DNA of 64,000 nucleotides from Streptomyces sp. NBC_01298 (GCF_035978755.1 NZ_CP108414.1:8494001-8558000); one strand, 5' to 3'; shown: positions 42,235 through 51,633, counted from the first letter of the stretch. The notes: a model not told the origin generated them from the letters alone. Made by a program: numbers and translations.

Positions 42235-43485
42235 ATGATCAAGGGCGGCCTGGCAGGCCGAATAGGCCGGATGGCGGGGGACAGCAGGCCGGAGCGCGTG
42301 CTGATCGCCGCCAGTTTCACCAACCGGGTCGGCAACGGTCTGTTCAACGCGGCGTCGGCGCTCTATTTCACCTTGGTCGTGGGGCTGCCCGCGGTGCAGG
42401 TCGGCGCCGCGCTCACCATCGCCGGAGTGATCGGCCTGGGCGCGGGGATACCAGGCGGGCAACTGGCCGACCGGCGTGGGGCGCGCACGATCATGATGCT
42501 GGCCCTCGCGGTCCAGGCGGTGTCGATGGCGGCGCTCGTTCTCGTCGAGAGCTGGGCCGCGCTCACGGTCATCGCGACGGTCGACCAGATCGCCGCGGCG
42601 GCCGGTGGGGCGGCGTGGGGCGCGCTGGTGGTCCGGGTCGGGGGTGAGCGCCCGGCCTTGTTCCGGGCCAAGCTGCGTACCTTCGTCAATCTGGGCGTCG
42701 TCCTGGGGACGGTGGGCGCCGGGCTGGCGCTGGCCGCCGACACCCGCGGCGCCTATGTCACGCTGATCCTCGGCAACGCGGCGAGCTTCGCCCTGTGCGC
42801 GGTGCTTCTGCTCCTGCTGCCCCGCTATCCGGTACTGGCAGCGCCGTCCCGGCAGCGGCGCTGGCCCGTCTTCGCGGATCGTCCCTTCTTGGCGTTCACC
42901 GCCCTCTACGGGGCCATGGGACTGCAGTACCCGGTGGTCTCCCTGCTCCTGCCGATCTGGATCTCGGAGCACACCGAAGCGCCGCGCTGGACGGTGGCCG
43001 CGCTGTTCGCCGTCAACTCCCTCTTCTGCGTGCTGACGCAGACCAGGATCGGCTCGCGGATCGAGACTCCGTACGACGGCGGCCGGGCGTTTCGCACGGC
43101 GGGGCTGCTCTTCCTCCTCAGCTGCCCGATGATGGCGCTGGCGGCGTACACCCCGGTCTGGGCCGCGGCGGGACTGGTCCTGGCCGCGATCTTCGTCCAC
43201 AGCCTGGGAGAGGTCTGGGAGTCCTCGGCGGGCTTCGCCCTGGGCTTCGGTCTTGCCCCCGATCACGCCCAGGGCCAGTACCAGGGTGTCCTCGGTCTCG
43301 GCTTCAGCACGGGCCAGGCTCTCGCCCCCGCGATCCTCACCACGGTGGTGCTCGGCCTCGGCACGACGGGCTGGCTGCTGCTGGCGGTGTTCTTCGCGGC
43401 ACTGGGCGCTGTCGGCCCGTCCCTCGCCCGCTGGGGCACGCGGACCCGCCCGCGGCGGGGCGTCGCCGCGGAAGTGACGGGATGA
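42235..43485 (+). CDS. MFS transporter
   Basis: 416 residues, 12 predicted helices. Motif A after helix 2 is GGQLADRRGARTIMML. The Ala/Gly-rich helices 3-6 and the SLGEVWESSAGFALGFGLAP segment near helix 10-11 resemble drug or metabolite exporters of the DHA type. There is no ribosome site. TAACCT (42222-42227) lies 7 bases before ATG 42235, so the message is probably leaderless. Substrate unknown. The region just after it (43486-43623) contains no gene I can support. Confidence 0.82.
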   Translation: MIKGGLAGRIGRMAGDSRPERVLIAASFTNRVGNGLFNAASALYFTLVVGLPAVQVGAALTIAGVIGLGAGIPGGQLADRRGARTIMMLALAVQAVSMAALVLVESWAALTVIATVDQIAAAAGGAAWGALVVRVGGERPALFRAKLRTFVNLGVVLGTVGAGLALAADTRGAYVTLILGNAASFALCAVLLLLLPRYPVLAAPSRQRRWPVFADRPFLAFTALYGAMGLQYPVVSLLLPIWISEHTEAPRWTVAALFAVNSLFCVLTQTRIGSRIETPYDGGRAFRTAGLLFLLSCPMMALAAYTPVWAAAGLVLAAIFVHSLGEVWESSAGFALGFGLAPDHAQGQYQGVLGLGFSTGQALAPAILTTVVLGLGTTGWLLLAVFFAALGAVGPSLARWGTRTRPRRGVAAEVTG

Positions 43486-43623
43486 CCGGCGAGCAGGTGC
43501 CGGAAGCCTTGGTATTCGGCGGAGTCCCGGATCTCCCACGCGTGCTCGTACGCCGTCTTCGGCCGCTCGGTGTACTCGCCCTCGTCGACGAGGCGGAGCT
43601 GCCGCGCTTCGTCCAGCGCCGCT

Positions 43624-43755
43624 TCACCATCGGCTACTGACCCCCACGAACGGACCAAGGCGGCACCGAGTTGCGTAGCCAACGGCGAGCGGGATGGCTG
43701 CGAGGAACACCACGCCACCTGCCAGCACCTTGACCGTGCGGGGGATCCGGATCAC
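43624..43755 (-). CDS. Small single-pass membrane ORF coupled to the LysR gene
   Basis: 43 residues: a basic start (VIRIPRTVK), one hydrophobic segment (VLAGGVVFLAAIPLAVGYA) and a polar C-terminus. Its GTG (43753-43755) overlaps the LysR stop by the GTGA arrangement common in translationally coupled pairs. No homologue recognised; it could be chance, but coupling and topology favour a real small membrane peptide. Confidence 0.35.
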   Translation of the reverse strand: MIRIPRTVKVLAGGVVFLAAIPLAVGYATRCRLGPFVGVSSRW

Positions 43756-44774
43756 GGCTGGACCGCCCCCGGCACCGGTTCGGGGCCGGCTGCCGCCAGG
43801 GCCTCGGTCAGGGTCGCCGCGTAGGGATGGGGACGGCGCCGGCGGGGTGTGAGGACGCCGATGTGCCGTGCGGGGGAGGGGGGTTCGACGGGCACGACGG
43901 TTGCGCCGCGGGCCGCCCGATCGCCATCCGCGTTCCCGGCTCCGTGCGCGGCTCCGTGCCCATGCGCGTGCCGCTCCTGGTCTCCGGCCCCATCCCCGGC
44001 CGCGGTCCCGTCCGTGTCCTGCGGAGGCAGGGCGATCCGGGGGATCAGGGCCACGCCGACGCCTGCCGCGACGAGGGAGCGGGCGAAGAAGTAGTCCGTG
44101 GTGGAGGCCGCCACCCGGAGCTCGAAGCCGGCCCTTTCCGCGTACCGGCGGAGGTAGGCCTCCGTCTTCAGGCAGCCCAGTACCCAGCGGTCGGTGGCGA
44201 GTTCGGCCGGGGCGACCGACGCGCGTCCCGTGAACCGGTGCCCCGGCGGCAGGACCAGCGCCAGCGGGTCCTGGCTCAGCGGCAGCCAGTCGAGCGCGGC
44301 CCCCGGCCGGAGCGGCAGCGGTCCGTCGAAGTGGTACGTCAGCGCCAGGTCGGCGGCGCCCGAGGCCACCATGGGGACCGCGTCCTCCGGTTCCGCCTCC
44401 AGGACCGTCAGCTCCACCTCCGGATGGGCGGCCACGAAGCGGGCCAGCGCGCCCGGCAGCAGCCTCCGGCCGCCGCTCACGAAGGTGGCGACCGTCAGCC
44501 GGGGCCGCTCGGCGGTGACCCGGTCGATCTCGTGGCGCACCCGGTCGAGCTCGGCCGAGACCGCCTCCGCCGCCTCCACCAGCAGCCGCCCCGGCTCGGT
44601 GAGCGTGATCCCGCGGGTACTGCGCACGGCGACGGGATGGCCGAGGCCGCGCTCCAGCGCCGCGATGTGCTGGGAGACGGCCGAGGGCGTCAGGAGCAGC
44701 GCCCCGGCGGCCTTGTTGAAACTGCCGTGCTCGGCCACGGCGCGCAGGATGCGCAGCCGCTGCACATCGATCAT
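43752..44774 (-). CDS. LysR-family transcriptional regulator with an inserted low-complexity segment
   Basis: 340 residues. N-terminal winged HTH (MIDVQRLRILRAVAEHGSFN, AAGALLLTPSAVSQHIAALE) and a PBP-like effector domain (~90-320). Between ~250 and ~290, after VALIPRIALPPQDTDGTA, is a Gly/Ala/Asp/His-rich insertion (HAHGHGAAHGAG) not expected in the fold. Divergent from the epimerase gene with a 71-base gap, the standard LysR-target arrangement. AAGGGAAA precedes the start. Confidence 0.87.
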   Translation of the reverse strand: MIDVQRLRILRAVAEHGSFNKAAGALLLTPSAVSQHIAALERGLGHPVAVRSTRGITLTEPGRLLVEAAEAVSAELDRVRHEIDRVTAERPRLTVATFVSGGRRLLPGALARFVAAHPEVELTVLEAEPEDAVPMVASGAADLALTYHFDGPLPLRPGAALDWLPLSQDPLALVLPPGHRFTGRASVAPAELATDRWVLGCLKTEAYLRRYAERAGFELRVAASTTDYFFARSLVAAGVGVALIPRIALPPQDTDGTAAGDGAGDQERHAHGHGAAHGAGNADGDRAARGATVVPVEPPSPARHIGVLTPRRRRPHPYAATLTEALAAAGPEPVPGAVQP

Positions 44775-44845
44775 CAGTTTCCCTTACGACGTGAACAGCA
44801 TTCCGGTAGTTCCACTGGGGACCGTACAGCGGCAGAGTCCCGGAC

Positions 44846-45715
44846 ATGAACAAGATTCTCGTCATCGGCGGAAGCCGGTACTTCGGAAAGCACCTGGTCA
44901 CCCTGGAGCGGGACGCCGGCAACGAGGTGACGGTCCTCAACCGGGGATCCGCCGCCCCGCCCCGGGGAGTCGGCCACCTGATCGCCGACCGGGAGGACGA
45001 AGCGGGACTCCGCGCGGCGCTGGGGGAGCGCTCCTTCGACGTGGTCTTCGACCAGGTCTGCTACACGCCCCGGCAGGCGGAGATCGCCCGCCGGGTCTTC
45101 GCCGGCCGCACCGGGCGGTACGTGATGACCTCGACGATGGAGGTCCACGACCCCGCGCCGCCCACGCCCGAAGCGCGTGCCTACGCCGAGGGCAAGCGGC
45201 GGGCCGAGGAGGTCCTGGGGGCGGAGCCCGGCTTCGGCCACGTCGCCGTGCGCACCGCGCACGTACTCGGCGGCGGCCGGGCGGAGTTCACCGGCCGCCT
45301 CGCGCACTACGTGGAGCGGATCGGCGCCGGGATCCCGGTGGCGGTGCACAAGGCCCCGTACCCCACCTCCTTCATCCACCACCACGAGATCGCCCGGTTC
45401 CTCCACTGGGCGGGGCAGCTGGACTTCACCGGGCCGGTGAACGCCGCCTCGCACGGGGAGCTGGACGTGCTCGGGCTGTCCGAGGCCGTCGCCGAGCGGG
45501 TCGGCCGGGCGCCAGTCCTGCGGACCGTCCCGGCCGGGGCCGAGGCCTCGCCGTTCTCCTTCGACCGTGCCTACGCGATGGACAACGGCCGGGCCGCCGC
45601 GCTGGGCTTCCGCTTCGGGCGGCTCGCGGACTGGCTCCCCGAAGCCGTCGCCGAGAGCGCTGCCGAGAGCGTCGCCGCGTCGCTCTCACACTCCCTGCAG
45701 CCCCTACACCCCTAG
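44846..45715 (+). CDS. NAD-dependent epimerase/dehydratase-family protein
   Basis: 289 residues. Begins KILVIGGSRYFGKHLV, an atypical Rossmann loop (GGSRYFG), with DQVCYTPRQ and YVMTSTMEVHDP following; the Tyr-x3-Lys of true epimerases is represented only loosely (YAEGKRR). Atypical extended SDRs of this sort often reduce small metabolites or bind nucleotides. Probable target of the divergent LysR regulator. Its TAG stop is part of a CTAG shared with the convergent GntR gene. Confidence 0.78.
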   Translation: MNKILVIGGSRYFGKHLVTLERDAGNEVTVLNRGSAAPPRGVGHLIADREDEAGLRAALGERSFDVVFDQVCYTPRQAEIARRVFAGRTGRYVMTSTMEVHDPAPPTPEARAYAEGKRRAEEVLGAEPGFGHVAVRTAHVLGGGRAEFTGRLAHYVERIGAGIPVAVHKAPYPTSFIHHHEIARFLHWAGQLDFTGPVNAASHGELDVLGLSEAVAERVGRAPVLRTVPAGAEASPFSFDRAYAMDNGRAAALGFRFGRLADWLPEAVAESAAESVAASLSHSLQPLHP

Positions 45716-46458
45716 CGGTCCCCGGCCCGGCGCTCCAAGGGCGTTGCTACTGCCGAGTTGTTCACACTGAAGGTGACGCTGCCCGCCCGGTATCGGTCGT
45801 CGGACCACTCGATGGGGCGGCCCGTACGGGTCGCGGAGACGTGTCGCTGGCGCAAAAGAGGGCTCCCGCGACGGATTTCCAGCAGCCGGGCGTCCTCGCT
45901 GCCGGCGGGAAGGGCGTCGATGAGGTGCTCGCCGTAGTGGGCGACGATGCCGGAGTCGTTCGCCAGCCCGTCCATCACCGAGCGGCAGTCCTCGGGCATC
46001 CGCTCGACCGCCGCCGCCACCCAGTCGGCGTAGGCGGTCCGTTCGACCATCGTCGGCTCCCCGTCGAGCAGCCGGAGCCGCAGGACGGCGAGGATCTCCG
46101 TGCCGGGCGGCAGGGCCAGCCGGTCCGCCTCCTCGGCGGTCGCCGGGCGGCGGGTGCGCGACAGGAAGCGGCTCGCGGCCTGGTGGCCGACCCCCTCGGC
46201 CCATTGGGCGAAGCTGTTGAGCTCGCCGAAGCTGTGCTTGCGTTCGTGGCGCAGGACGATCCTGCGGGCCCCCTGCCGCGAGCCGATCAGTCCCTCGGCG
46301 GCGAGCGTCGCCACGGCCTGGCGGACGGTGCCGCGGGAGGCCGACCAGCGCGCCGCCAGATCGCTCTCCGAGGGCAGTTGGGCGCCCACCGGGTACTGGC
46401 CGGACAGGATCGACCGGCGCAGGGCCTCGGCGATCTCCAGATACCGCACCGCAGCCAT
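45712..46458 (-). CDS. GntR/HutC-family regulator (UTRA domain), divergent from the ABC importer
   Basis: 248 residues. HTH at residues ~8-70 (GAQLPSESDLAARWSASRGT, VRQAVATLAAEGLIGSRQGA) and a C-terminal UTRA ligand domain (~95-240: EILAVLRLRLLDGEPTMVER, EWSDDRYRAGSVTFSV). It is divergent from the solute-binding-protein gene; the shared gap holds the dyad at 46672-46687. By analogy with PhnR-like regulators beside aminoethylphosphonate importers, it probably represses uptake until its ligand is present. A second UTRA regulator lies at 53129-53908. Confidence 0.87.
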   Translation of the reverse strand: MAAVRYLEIAEALRRSILSGQYPVGAQLPSESDLAARWSASRGTVRQAVATLAAEGLIGSRQGARRIVLRHERKHSFGELNSFAQWAEGVGHQAASRFLSRTRRPATAEEADRLALPPGTEILAVLRLRLLDGEPTMVERTAYADWVAAAVERMPEDCRSVMDGLANDSGIVAHYGEHLIDALPAGSEDARLLEIRRGSPLLRQRHVSATRTGRPIEWSDDRYRAGSVTFSVNNSAVATPLERRAGDR

Positions 46459-46671
46459 GCTGTCCCCTTCCCCCTCGTGTGGATGTGCCCCGGACGGGCG
46501 CGCCGTCCGTCGGCCGCCCGCTTCCCAGCCTAGGCCGCACCGGCCGTGAAGATCATCATGAGGGTCGTACGTCCCGTTCGGATCCGGCCATTCCCGGTCT
46601 TCGTCGAGTCGTGCACCGCGCGACAGCCGCCGTTCACCGGCCGTACAGGGACCCAGGGCGAACTGGAGTCA

Positions 46672-46687
46672 ACTTGTTCAGACAAGT
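46672..46687. promoter_or_regulatory. Candidate GntR operator upstream of the importer operon
   Basis: ACTTGTTCAGACAAGT: perfect 6-bp arms with a 4-base centre, 37 bases before the importer start at 46724. The inner TTGTNNNNACAA matches HutC-type operators and resembles the dyad upstream of tmpA at 55680-55695. Confidence 0.6.
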
Positions 46688-46723
46688 GAACCCCTGCCTT
46701 GGACCCAGTCTCCGGGAGAGACC

Positions 46724-47890
46724 GTGCTCAGTTCCACCGCCCGTCGCGGTACGGCCGCCGTCCTGCTCAGCGCCGCCGTCCTCACCGTGCTCAGCGCGTG
46801 CGGCGCCGCACCCGACAAGACCGCCGCCGGCGCAGACGGCAAGAACAAGACCCAGCCCGGCGCCGCCACCTCGGTCGCCGACTTCGGCGGCCTGGAAGGT
46901 CTCGTCGCGGCCGCCGAGAAGGAGGGCGAGCTGAACGTCATCGCGCTGCCCGCCGACTGGGCGAACTACGGCGAGATCCAGAAGGCGTTCGCGGCGAAGT
47001 ACCCCAAGGTCAAGATCAAGGCCGAGAACCCGGACGCCTCCAGCGCCGACGAGATCGCCGCGGTCAAGTCCCGCAAGGGCCAGACCCGCGCCCCCGACGT
47101 CCTGGACCTCGGCATCGCCTTCGCCCGCAGCGGCGCCGCCGAGAACCTCTTCGCCCCGTACAAGGTCACCGCCTGGGACCAGATCCCCGCCGCCCAGAAG
47201 GACGCGGACGCCCGCTGGTACAACGACTACGGCGGCTACGTCTCCATCGGCTGCGACGCCGCCCGCATCCCGAACTGCCCGCAGTCCTTCGCCGACCTGG
47301 CCAAGCCCGAGTACAAGGGCAAGGTCGCCCTCAACGGCAACCCGACCAAGTCCGGCTCCGCCTTCGGCGGCGTCTACGCGGCGGCCCTCGCCAACAAGGG
47401 CTCCTTCGCGGACATCCAGCCCGGCATCGACTTCTTCGGCCGGCTGAAGAAGAGCGGCAACTTCATCCCCGTCGAGTCCACCCCGGCCACCGTCGAGAAG
47501 GGCGAGACCCCCATCTCGATCGACTGGGACTACCTGAACGCCGGCTACGCCGAGCAGTTTAAGGGCAAGGGCGTCGACTGGAAGGTGGCCATCCCCACCG
47601 ACGGCGTCTACGCCCAGTACTACTCGCAGGCCATCAACAAGGACGCCCCCCACCCGGCGGCCTCCCGCCTGTGGATGGAGTTCCTGTACAGCACCGAGGG
47701 CCAGAACCTCTGGCTGAAGGGCTTCGCCCGCCCCGTGCTGCTGCCCGCCATGACCCAGGCCGGCACCGTCGACAAGGAAGCCGTCACCAAGCTCCCGCAG
47801 GTCCAGGGCACCCCGGCCTTCCCGGCCTCCACGGAGCTGGACAAGGCCAAGGCCACCCTCGCCGAGAAGTGGGACAAGGCCCTCAGCTGA
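46724..47890 (+). CDS. ABC-importer solute-binding lipoprotein, phosphonate/ferric type
   Basis: 388 residues from GTG 46724 (GGGAGAG upstream). Signal peptide with lipobox VLSAC (~residue 26). The mature part is a type-2 periplasmic-binding-protein fold of the Fe(III)/2-aminoethylphosphonate class: GGLEGLVAAAEKEGELNVIA opening, DVLDLGIAFARSGAAE, SFADLAKPEYKGKVALNGNP and a SIDWDYLNAG segment. It captures the substrate outside the membrane and delivers it to the two permeases encoded immediately downstream (1-base overlap). The ligand is inferred from the TmpAB-like pair in the same locus. Confidence 0.85.
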   Translation: MLSSTARRGTAAVLLSAAVLTVLSACGAAPDKTAAGADGKNKTQPGAATSVADFGGLEGLVAAAEKEGELNVIALPADWANYGEIQKAFAAKYPKVKIKAENPDASSADEIAAVKSRKGQTRAPDVLDLGIAFARSGAAENLFAPYKVTAWDQIPAAQKDADARWYNDYGGYVSIGCDAARIPNCPQSFADLAKPEYKGKVALNGNPTKSGSAFGGVYAAALANKGSFADIQPGIDFFGRLKKSGNFIPVESTPATVEKGETPISIDWDYLNAGYAEQFKGKGVDWKVAIPTDGVYAQYYSQAINKDAPHPAASRLWMEFLYSTEGQNLWLKGFARPVLLPAMTQAGTVDKEAVTKLPQVQGTPAFPASTELDKAKATLAEKWDKALS

Positions 47891-48798
47891 TGTCCGCCTC
47901 CACCACCATCCCCCCCACGACGGGGACCGCCGGCGGCAGCACCACCCGCCGCCGGCGGCGCGGCCCGCGCACCTGGCTCGCCGCCCTCCCGCTCCTCGTC
48001 TTCACCGGACTGTGCTTCGGCGTCCCGCTGGGCGCCATCGCCTTCGGCGCGGTCACCCGTACGGACCCGGTCAGCGGCGCCACCGAAGCGACCGGCGAGC
48101 ACCTGGCCCGCTCCCTCCAGGGGCCCTACCTCGGCTCGCTCATCGGCAGCGTCCAGCTCTCCGGCCTCACCGCACTCGTGGCCGGCGTGCTCGGCGTCCT
48201 CATCGCGCAGGCCGTCGTCACCTCCCCCTCCCGCGCCCTGCGCGGAGCGACGCTGACCGCCTCGGGCGTCCTCGCCAACTTCGGCGGCGTCCCGCTCGCC
48301 TTCGCGTTCATCGCCACGGTCGGGATCTCCGGTGTCGTCACCCAGCTCGCCGACCTGACCGGCCTCGGCTGGAACCTGTACTCCTTCACCGGCCTCACCG
48401 TGGTCTACCTCTACTTCCTGACCCCGCTCATGGTGCTGGTGACCGTCCCCGCGCTGGACGGACTGCGCCCGCAGTGGCGCGAGGCCGCCCAGAACAACGG
48501 GGCGAGCGGATGGCAGTTCTGGCGCCACGTCGGCCTGCCCGTCCTCGCACCCTCCCTGCTCGGCGGGTTCGTGCTGCTCTTCGGCACGGCCTTCGCCGCG
48601 CACGCCACGGCCGCCGCCCTCGTCGGCGGCTCCGTCCCGCTGGTCACGCTCAAGATCGCGGACGCCCTGTCCGGGAACGTGCTGACCGGCCAGGAGAACG
48701 TGGCCCTGGCCCTCGGCCTCGACATGATCGTGATCGCCGGCCTGGTCATGGCGGTCTACCTGCCCCTCCAGCGACGGAGCGCCCGATGGCTGCGATGA
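47890..48798 (+). CDS. ABC-importer permease 1
   Basis: 302 residues from ATG 47890, overlapping the upstream stop by one base. Arg-rich N-terminus then about six membrane helices. The cytoplasmic coupling loop reads DGLRPQWREAAQNNGASGWQ (EAA motif). It pairs with the next permease to form the channel. Confidence 0.85.
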   Translation: MSASTTIPPTTGTAGGSTTRRRRRGPRTWLAALPLLVFTGLCFGVPLGAIAFGAVTRTDPVSGATEATGEHLARSLQGPYLGSLIGSVQLSGLTALVAGVLGVLIAQAVVTSPSRALRGATLTASGVLANFGGVPLAFAFIATVGISGVVTQLADLTGLGWNLYSFTGLTVVYLYFLTPLMVLVTVPALDGLRPQWREAAQNNGASGWQFWRHVGLPVLAPSLLGGFVLLFGTAFAAHATAAALVGGSVPLVTLKIADALSGNVLTGQENVALALGLDMIVIAGLVMAVYLPLQRRSARWLR

Positions 48799-49799
48799 CC
48801 CCGACGCCCGCCCCGAACGACGGGGCGGCCCCGACCGCCGCTCCGGGCGCCGCTCCGGCCCCCGCGGACCGGGACGGGCAGCGGGACCGGCAGGAGACCG
48901 GGGTGCCGGCCCCGGCCCGTGCACCGCGCCGGTTCCGCTCCGGCTCCCGGCCCCGGGTGTGGCGCGGAGCCGTGCTCGCGCTCGCGGGCGCGTACTTCCT
49001 GCTCCCGCTCCTGGCCTCCTTCGTGTTCACCGTGCACGTCCCCGGCCAGGGCGTCAGCTTCGAGGCGTACACCCAACTGCTCGGCGCCGAAGGGTTCACC
49101 CGGAGCCTGCTGCTCTCCCTGGGCCTCGCCGCCGCGACCATCACCGCCTCGCTGCTCCTCGCCGTGCCGGCCCTGGTGGCCGTACGCATCGGCTCGCCGC
49201 GGCTGCGCCCGGTCGTGGAGGTGATGTGCATGATGCCGCTGGTCGTACCGCCGATCGCCCTGGTCACCGGTATCACCACGGTGCTGCGCTGGGGTCCCGA
49301 GCACCTCTCCCGGACCCCGCTCTACCAGACCTTCCTCGCCGTGCAGAACCCGGACTTCCCCCTCGTCCTCGTCCTCGCGTACACGGTGCTCGCACTGCCC
49401 TTCGTCTACCGCTCCCTCGACGCGGGCCTGCGGGCCGTCGACGTACCGACCCTGGTCGAGGCGGCCCGCAGCTGTGGCGCGAGCTGGCCCTACGTGGTCC
49501 TGCGCGTGATCCTGCCGAACCTGCGGACCGCCCTCGCCGGAGCCGCCTTCCTCACGCTGGCCCTGGTCCTCGGCGAGTTCACGATCGCCTCGCTGCTCGG
49601 CTTCCAGCCCTTCGCCGTGTGGATCGTGTCCATCTCCGGAGCGCACGCCCGGATGTCGGTGGCCGTCTCCGTCCTCAGCCTCCTCATCACCTGGTTGCTG
49701 CTGCTCCTCCTCTCCCGGGCGGGGACCGCCCCGGCTACCGTGTCTCCCGGGACCACGCGTCACTCCCGTACCTCCCGCACCTCCGGCAAGGAGTCCTGA
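48786..49799 (+). CDS. ABC-importer permease 2
   Basis: 337 residues from ATG 48786, overlapping permease 1 by 13 bases; GGAGCG is the ribosome site. A ~55-residue disordered Pro/Ala/Arg leader, then six helices. EAA loop: VPTLVEAARSCGASWPYVVL. The C-terminal 25 residues are Ser/Thr/Arg-rich. Partner of permease 1. Confidence 0.85.
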   Translation: MAAMTPTPAPNDGAAPTAAPGAAPAPADRDGQRDRQETGVPAPARAPRRFRSGSRPRVWRGAVLALAGAYFLLPLLASFVFTVHVPGQGVSFEAYTQLLGAEGFTRSLLLSLGLAAATITASLLLAVPALVAVRIGSPRLRPVVEVMCMMPLVVPPIALVTGITTVLRWGPEHLSRTPLYQTFLAVQNPDFPLVLVLAYTVLALPFVYRSLDAGLRAVDVPTLVEAARSCGASWPYVVLRVILPNLRTALAGAAFLTLALVLGEFTIASLLGFQPFAVWIVSISGAHARMSVAVSVLSLLITWLLLLLLSRAGTAPATVSPGTTRHSRTSRTSGKES

Positions 49800-49804
49800 C
49801 CCGC

Positions 49805-50971
49805 ATGTCCCTCACCCTTCCCGAGGCCAGGAAGTCCGCGGATAGCGAAGCGGCACCCGGCGGAGCGCGCGTCGAATTCCGCGGCCTGCGCCGGGCGTTC
49901 GGCTCCACCGTCGCCCTCGACGGACTCGACCTCACCATCGAGCCCGGCGAACTCGTCGCCCTGCTCGGCCCGTCGGGCTGCGGAAAGACCACCGCGCTGC
50001 GCGTCGTCGCCGGCTTCGAACAGCCCGACTCCGGCGAAGTCCTCCTCGACGGGCAGGACATCACGCGGATCCCGGCCAACCGCCGTGACGCCGGCATGGT
50101 GTTCCAGTCGTACAGCCTCTTCCCGAACCTCAGCGCCCGCGACAACGTGGCCTTCGGCCTGCGCGTCCGCAAGGTCGGCGCGGCCGCCCGCCGCGAGCGT
50201 GCGGCCGAACTGCTCGACCTGGTCGGCCTGCCCGACCACGGCGACCGCTACCCGCACCAGATGTCCGGCGGGCAGCAGCAGCGCGTGGCGCTCGCCCGCG
50301 CCCTCGCCCTGCGCCCCCGCGTCCTGCTGCTGGACGAGCCGCTCTCCGCGCTCGACGCGAAGGTACGGGCCGGTCTGCGCGAGGAGATCCGCCGGCTCCA
50401 GCTCTCCCTGGGCATCACCACCGTGTTCGTCACGCACGACCAGGAGGAGGCGCTGTCCATGGCCGACCGGGTCGCCGTGCTCAACGCGGGCCGCCTGGAG
50501 CAGTGCGCCGCCCCGGCCGAGCTGTACGAGCGGCCGGCGACCCCGTTCGTCGCCGAGTTCGTCGGTACCATGAACCGGCTGCCCGGACGGCTGGCCGGCT
50601 CCGGGACCGTGGAGGTGGCCGGCTCCCGGCTGCCGGTGGACGGCCCGGTGCCCTCCACCTCGGACGTCGAGGTCCTCGTACGCCCCGAGAACGTCACGGT
50701 GACGGCGGACGCGCGGGGCACGGCAACCGTCGTGTCGGCCTCCTTCTTCGGATCGGTGACCCGGCTCCACCTGGACCTGCCCGACGGCATCCGGGTCAAG
50801 GCCGACCTGCCCTCGCGCGAGGCCGGAGCACTGGTACCGGGCGCACGGGCGACCGTGGGACTGGCCGAACGTCCCGTCCTCGTCGTCGCCACGACGACCG
50901 CCGCCGCGGCTGTCGTGAACGCCTCAGCTTCGACCTCGACTTCGACCTCGACCGCAAGGGATGCCTCATGA
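49805..50971 (+). CDS. ABC-importer ATPase
   Basis: 388 residues from ATG 49805 with AAGGAG upstream. Walker A GPSGCGKTT (~58), signature MSGGQQQRVALARAL, Walker B VLLLDEPLSALD, switch VFVTHDQEEAL, then a TOBE domain (~290-360). The tail VVNASASTSTSTSTARDAS comes from a TCGACC-type hexamer repeat that would also code in another frame. It energises the permease pair. Its stop overlaps the HAD gene start by ATGA. Confidence 0.9.
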   Translation: MSLTLPEARKSADSEAAPGGARVEFRGLRRAFGSTVALDGLDLTIEPGELVALLGPSGCGKTTALRVVAGFEQPDSGEVLLDGQDITRIPANRRDAGMVFQSYSLFPNLSARDNVAFGLRVRKVGAAARRERAAELLDLVGLPDHGDRYPHQMSGGQQQRVALARALALRPRVLLLDEPLSALDAKVRAGLREEIRRLQLSLGITTVFVTHDQEEALSMADRVAVLNAGRLEQCAAPAELYERPATPFVAEFVGTMNRLPGRLAGSGTVEVAGSRLPVDGPVPSTSDVEVLVRPENVTVTADARGTATVVSASFFGSVTRLHLDLPDGIRVKADLPSREAGALVPGARATVGLAERPVLVVATTTAAAAVVNASASTSTSTSTARDAS

Positions 50972-51633
50972 CCGGACTCGCCGCCGTCCTCTTCGACATG
51001 GACGGAACCCTCGTCGACACCGAGGTCCTGTGGTGGCAGACCACCGTGGAGATCGCCGCGGACCTGGGTCACGTACTGACCGACGCCGACGCGCCCGAGG
51101 TGGTCGGGCGGGCGGTGGAGGACACCGCCGCGCATCTCGTACGGGTCGCGGGCGCCGGGGACGTGCGGGAGGTGGCGCGGGTCCTGACCGAGAACTTCTT
51201 CGGCCGGGTCGAGGAGGGTGCCCCGATGCGGCCGGGCGCGCAGCTGCTGCTCACCGCCCTGGAAGCGGAAGGCATACCGTTCGCGCTGGTCAGCGCCTCG
51301 CCGCGGGTGGTCGTGGACTCGGTGGTGGGCGGCTCACTGGCCCACGTGCCCTTCGCCCTCACCCTGTCCGCGGACGACACGTCCCTGACGAAGCCGCACC
51401 CGGACCCCTACCGGGCCGCCGCCGCACGCCTCGGCGCGGAGCCGTGGCAGTGCGTGGCGGTCGAGGACTCCCCGGACGGCGCGGCCTCGGCGGAGGCGGC
51501 CGGCTGCGGAGTGCTGGTGGTCCCCTCCCTGCTGGAGGTCCCCGCGTCACCGGTACGCGTCTTCGCGCCCTCCCTCACGGAGGTCACCCCGGCCACCCTG
51601 AGGGCGTGCCTGGTCGCGCCGCTCGGGGTCTGA
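50968..51633 (+). CDS. HAD-superfamily hydrolase, last gene of the importer operon
   Basis: 221 residues from ATG 50968, overlapping the ATPase stop by 4 bases. HAD motifs: DMDGTLVDTEVL (nucleophile Asp), LVSASP (motif II), KPHPDPY (motif III Lys) and VEDSPDGAASAEAAGC (motif IV). Closest in look to beta-phosphoglucomutase-like phosphatases (C1 cap). In a phosphonate context it could be a phosphatase acting on an intermediate. There is no sign of the extra Lys and cap features that would make it phosphonoacetaldehyde hydrolase. Confidence 0.83.
   Translation: MTGLAAVLFDMDGTLVDTEVLWWQTTVEIAADLGHVLTDADAPEVVGRAVEDTAAHLVRVAGAGDVREVARVLTENFFGRVEEGAPMRPGAQLLLTALEAEGIPFALVSASPRVVVDSVVGGSLAHVPFALTLSADDTSLTKPHPDPYRAAAARLGAEPWQCVAVEDSPDGAASAEAAGCGVLVVPSLLEVPASPVRVFAPSLTEVTPATLRACLVAPLGV

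Noticed and set aside
43263..43718. Minus-strand frame containing EGEYTERPKTAYEHAWEIRD
   Set aside because: The middle looks protein-like, but I recognise no family, most of the rest is antisense to the MFS gene, and no good start or ribosome site is visible.
50968..51633. Naming the HAD protein phosphonoacetaldehyde hydrolase (PhnX)
   Set aside because: The motifs fit a generic beta-phosphoglucomutase-like phosphatase, and the Schiff-base Lys region of PhnX is not evident. The locus already has an oxidative C-P cleavage pair.
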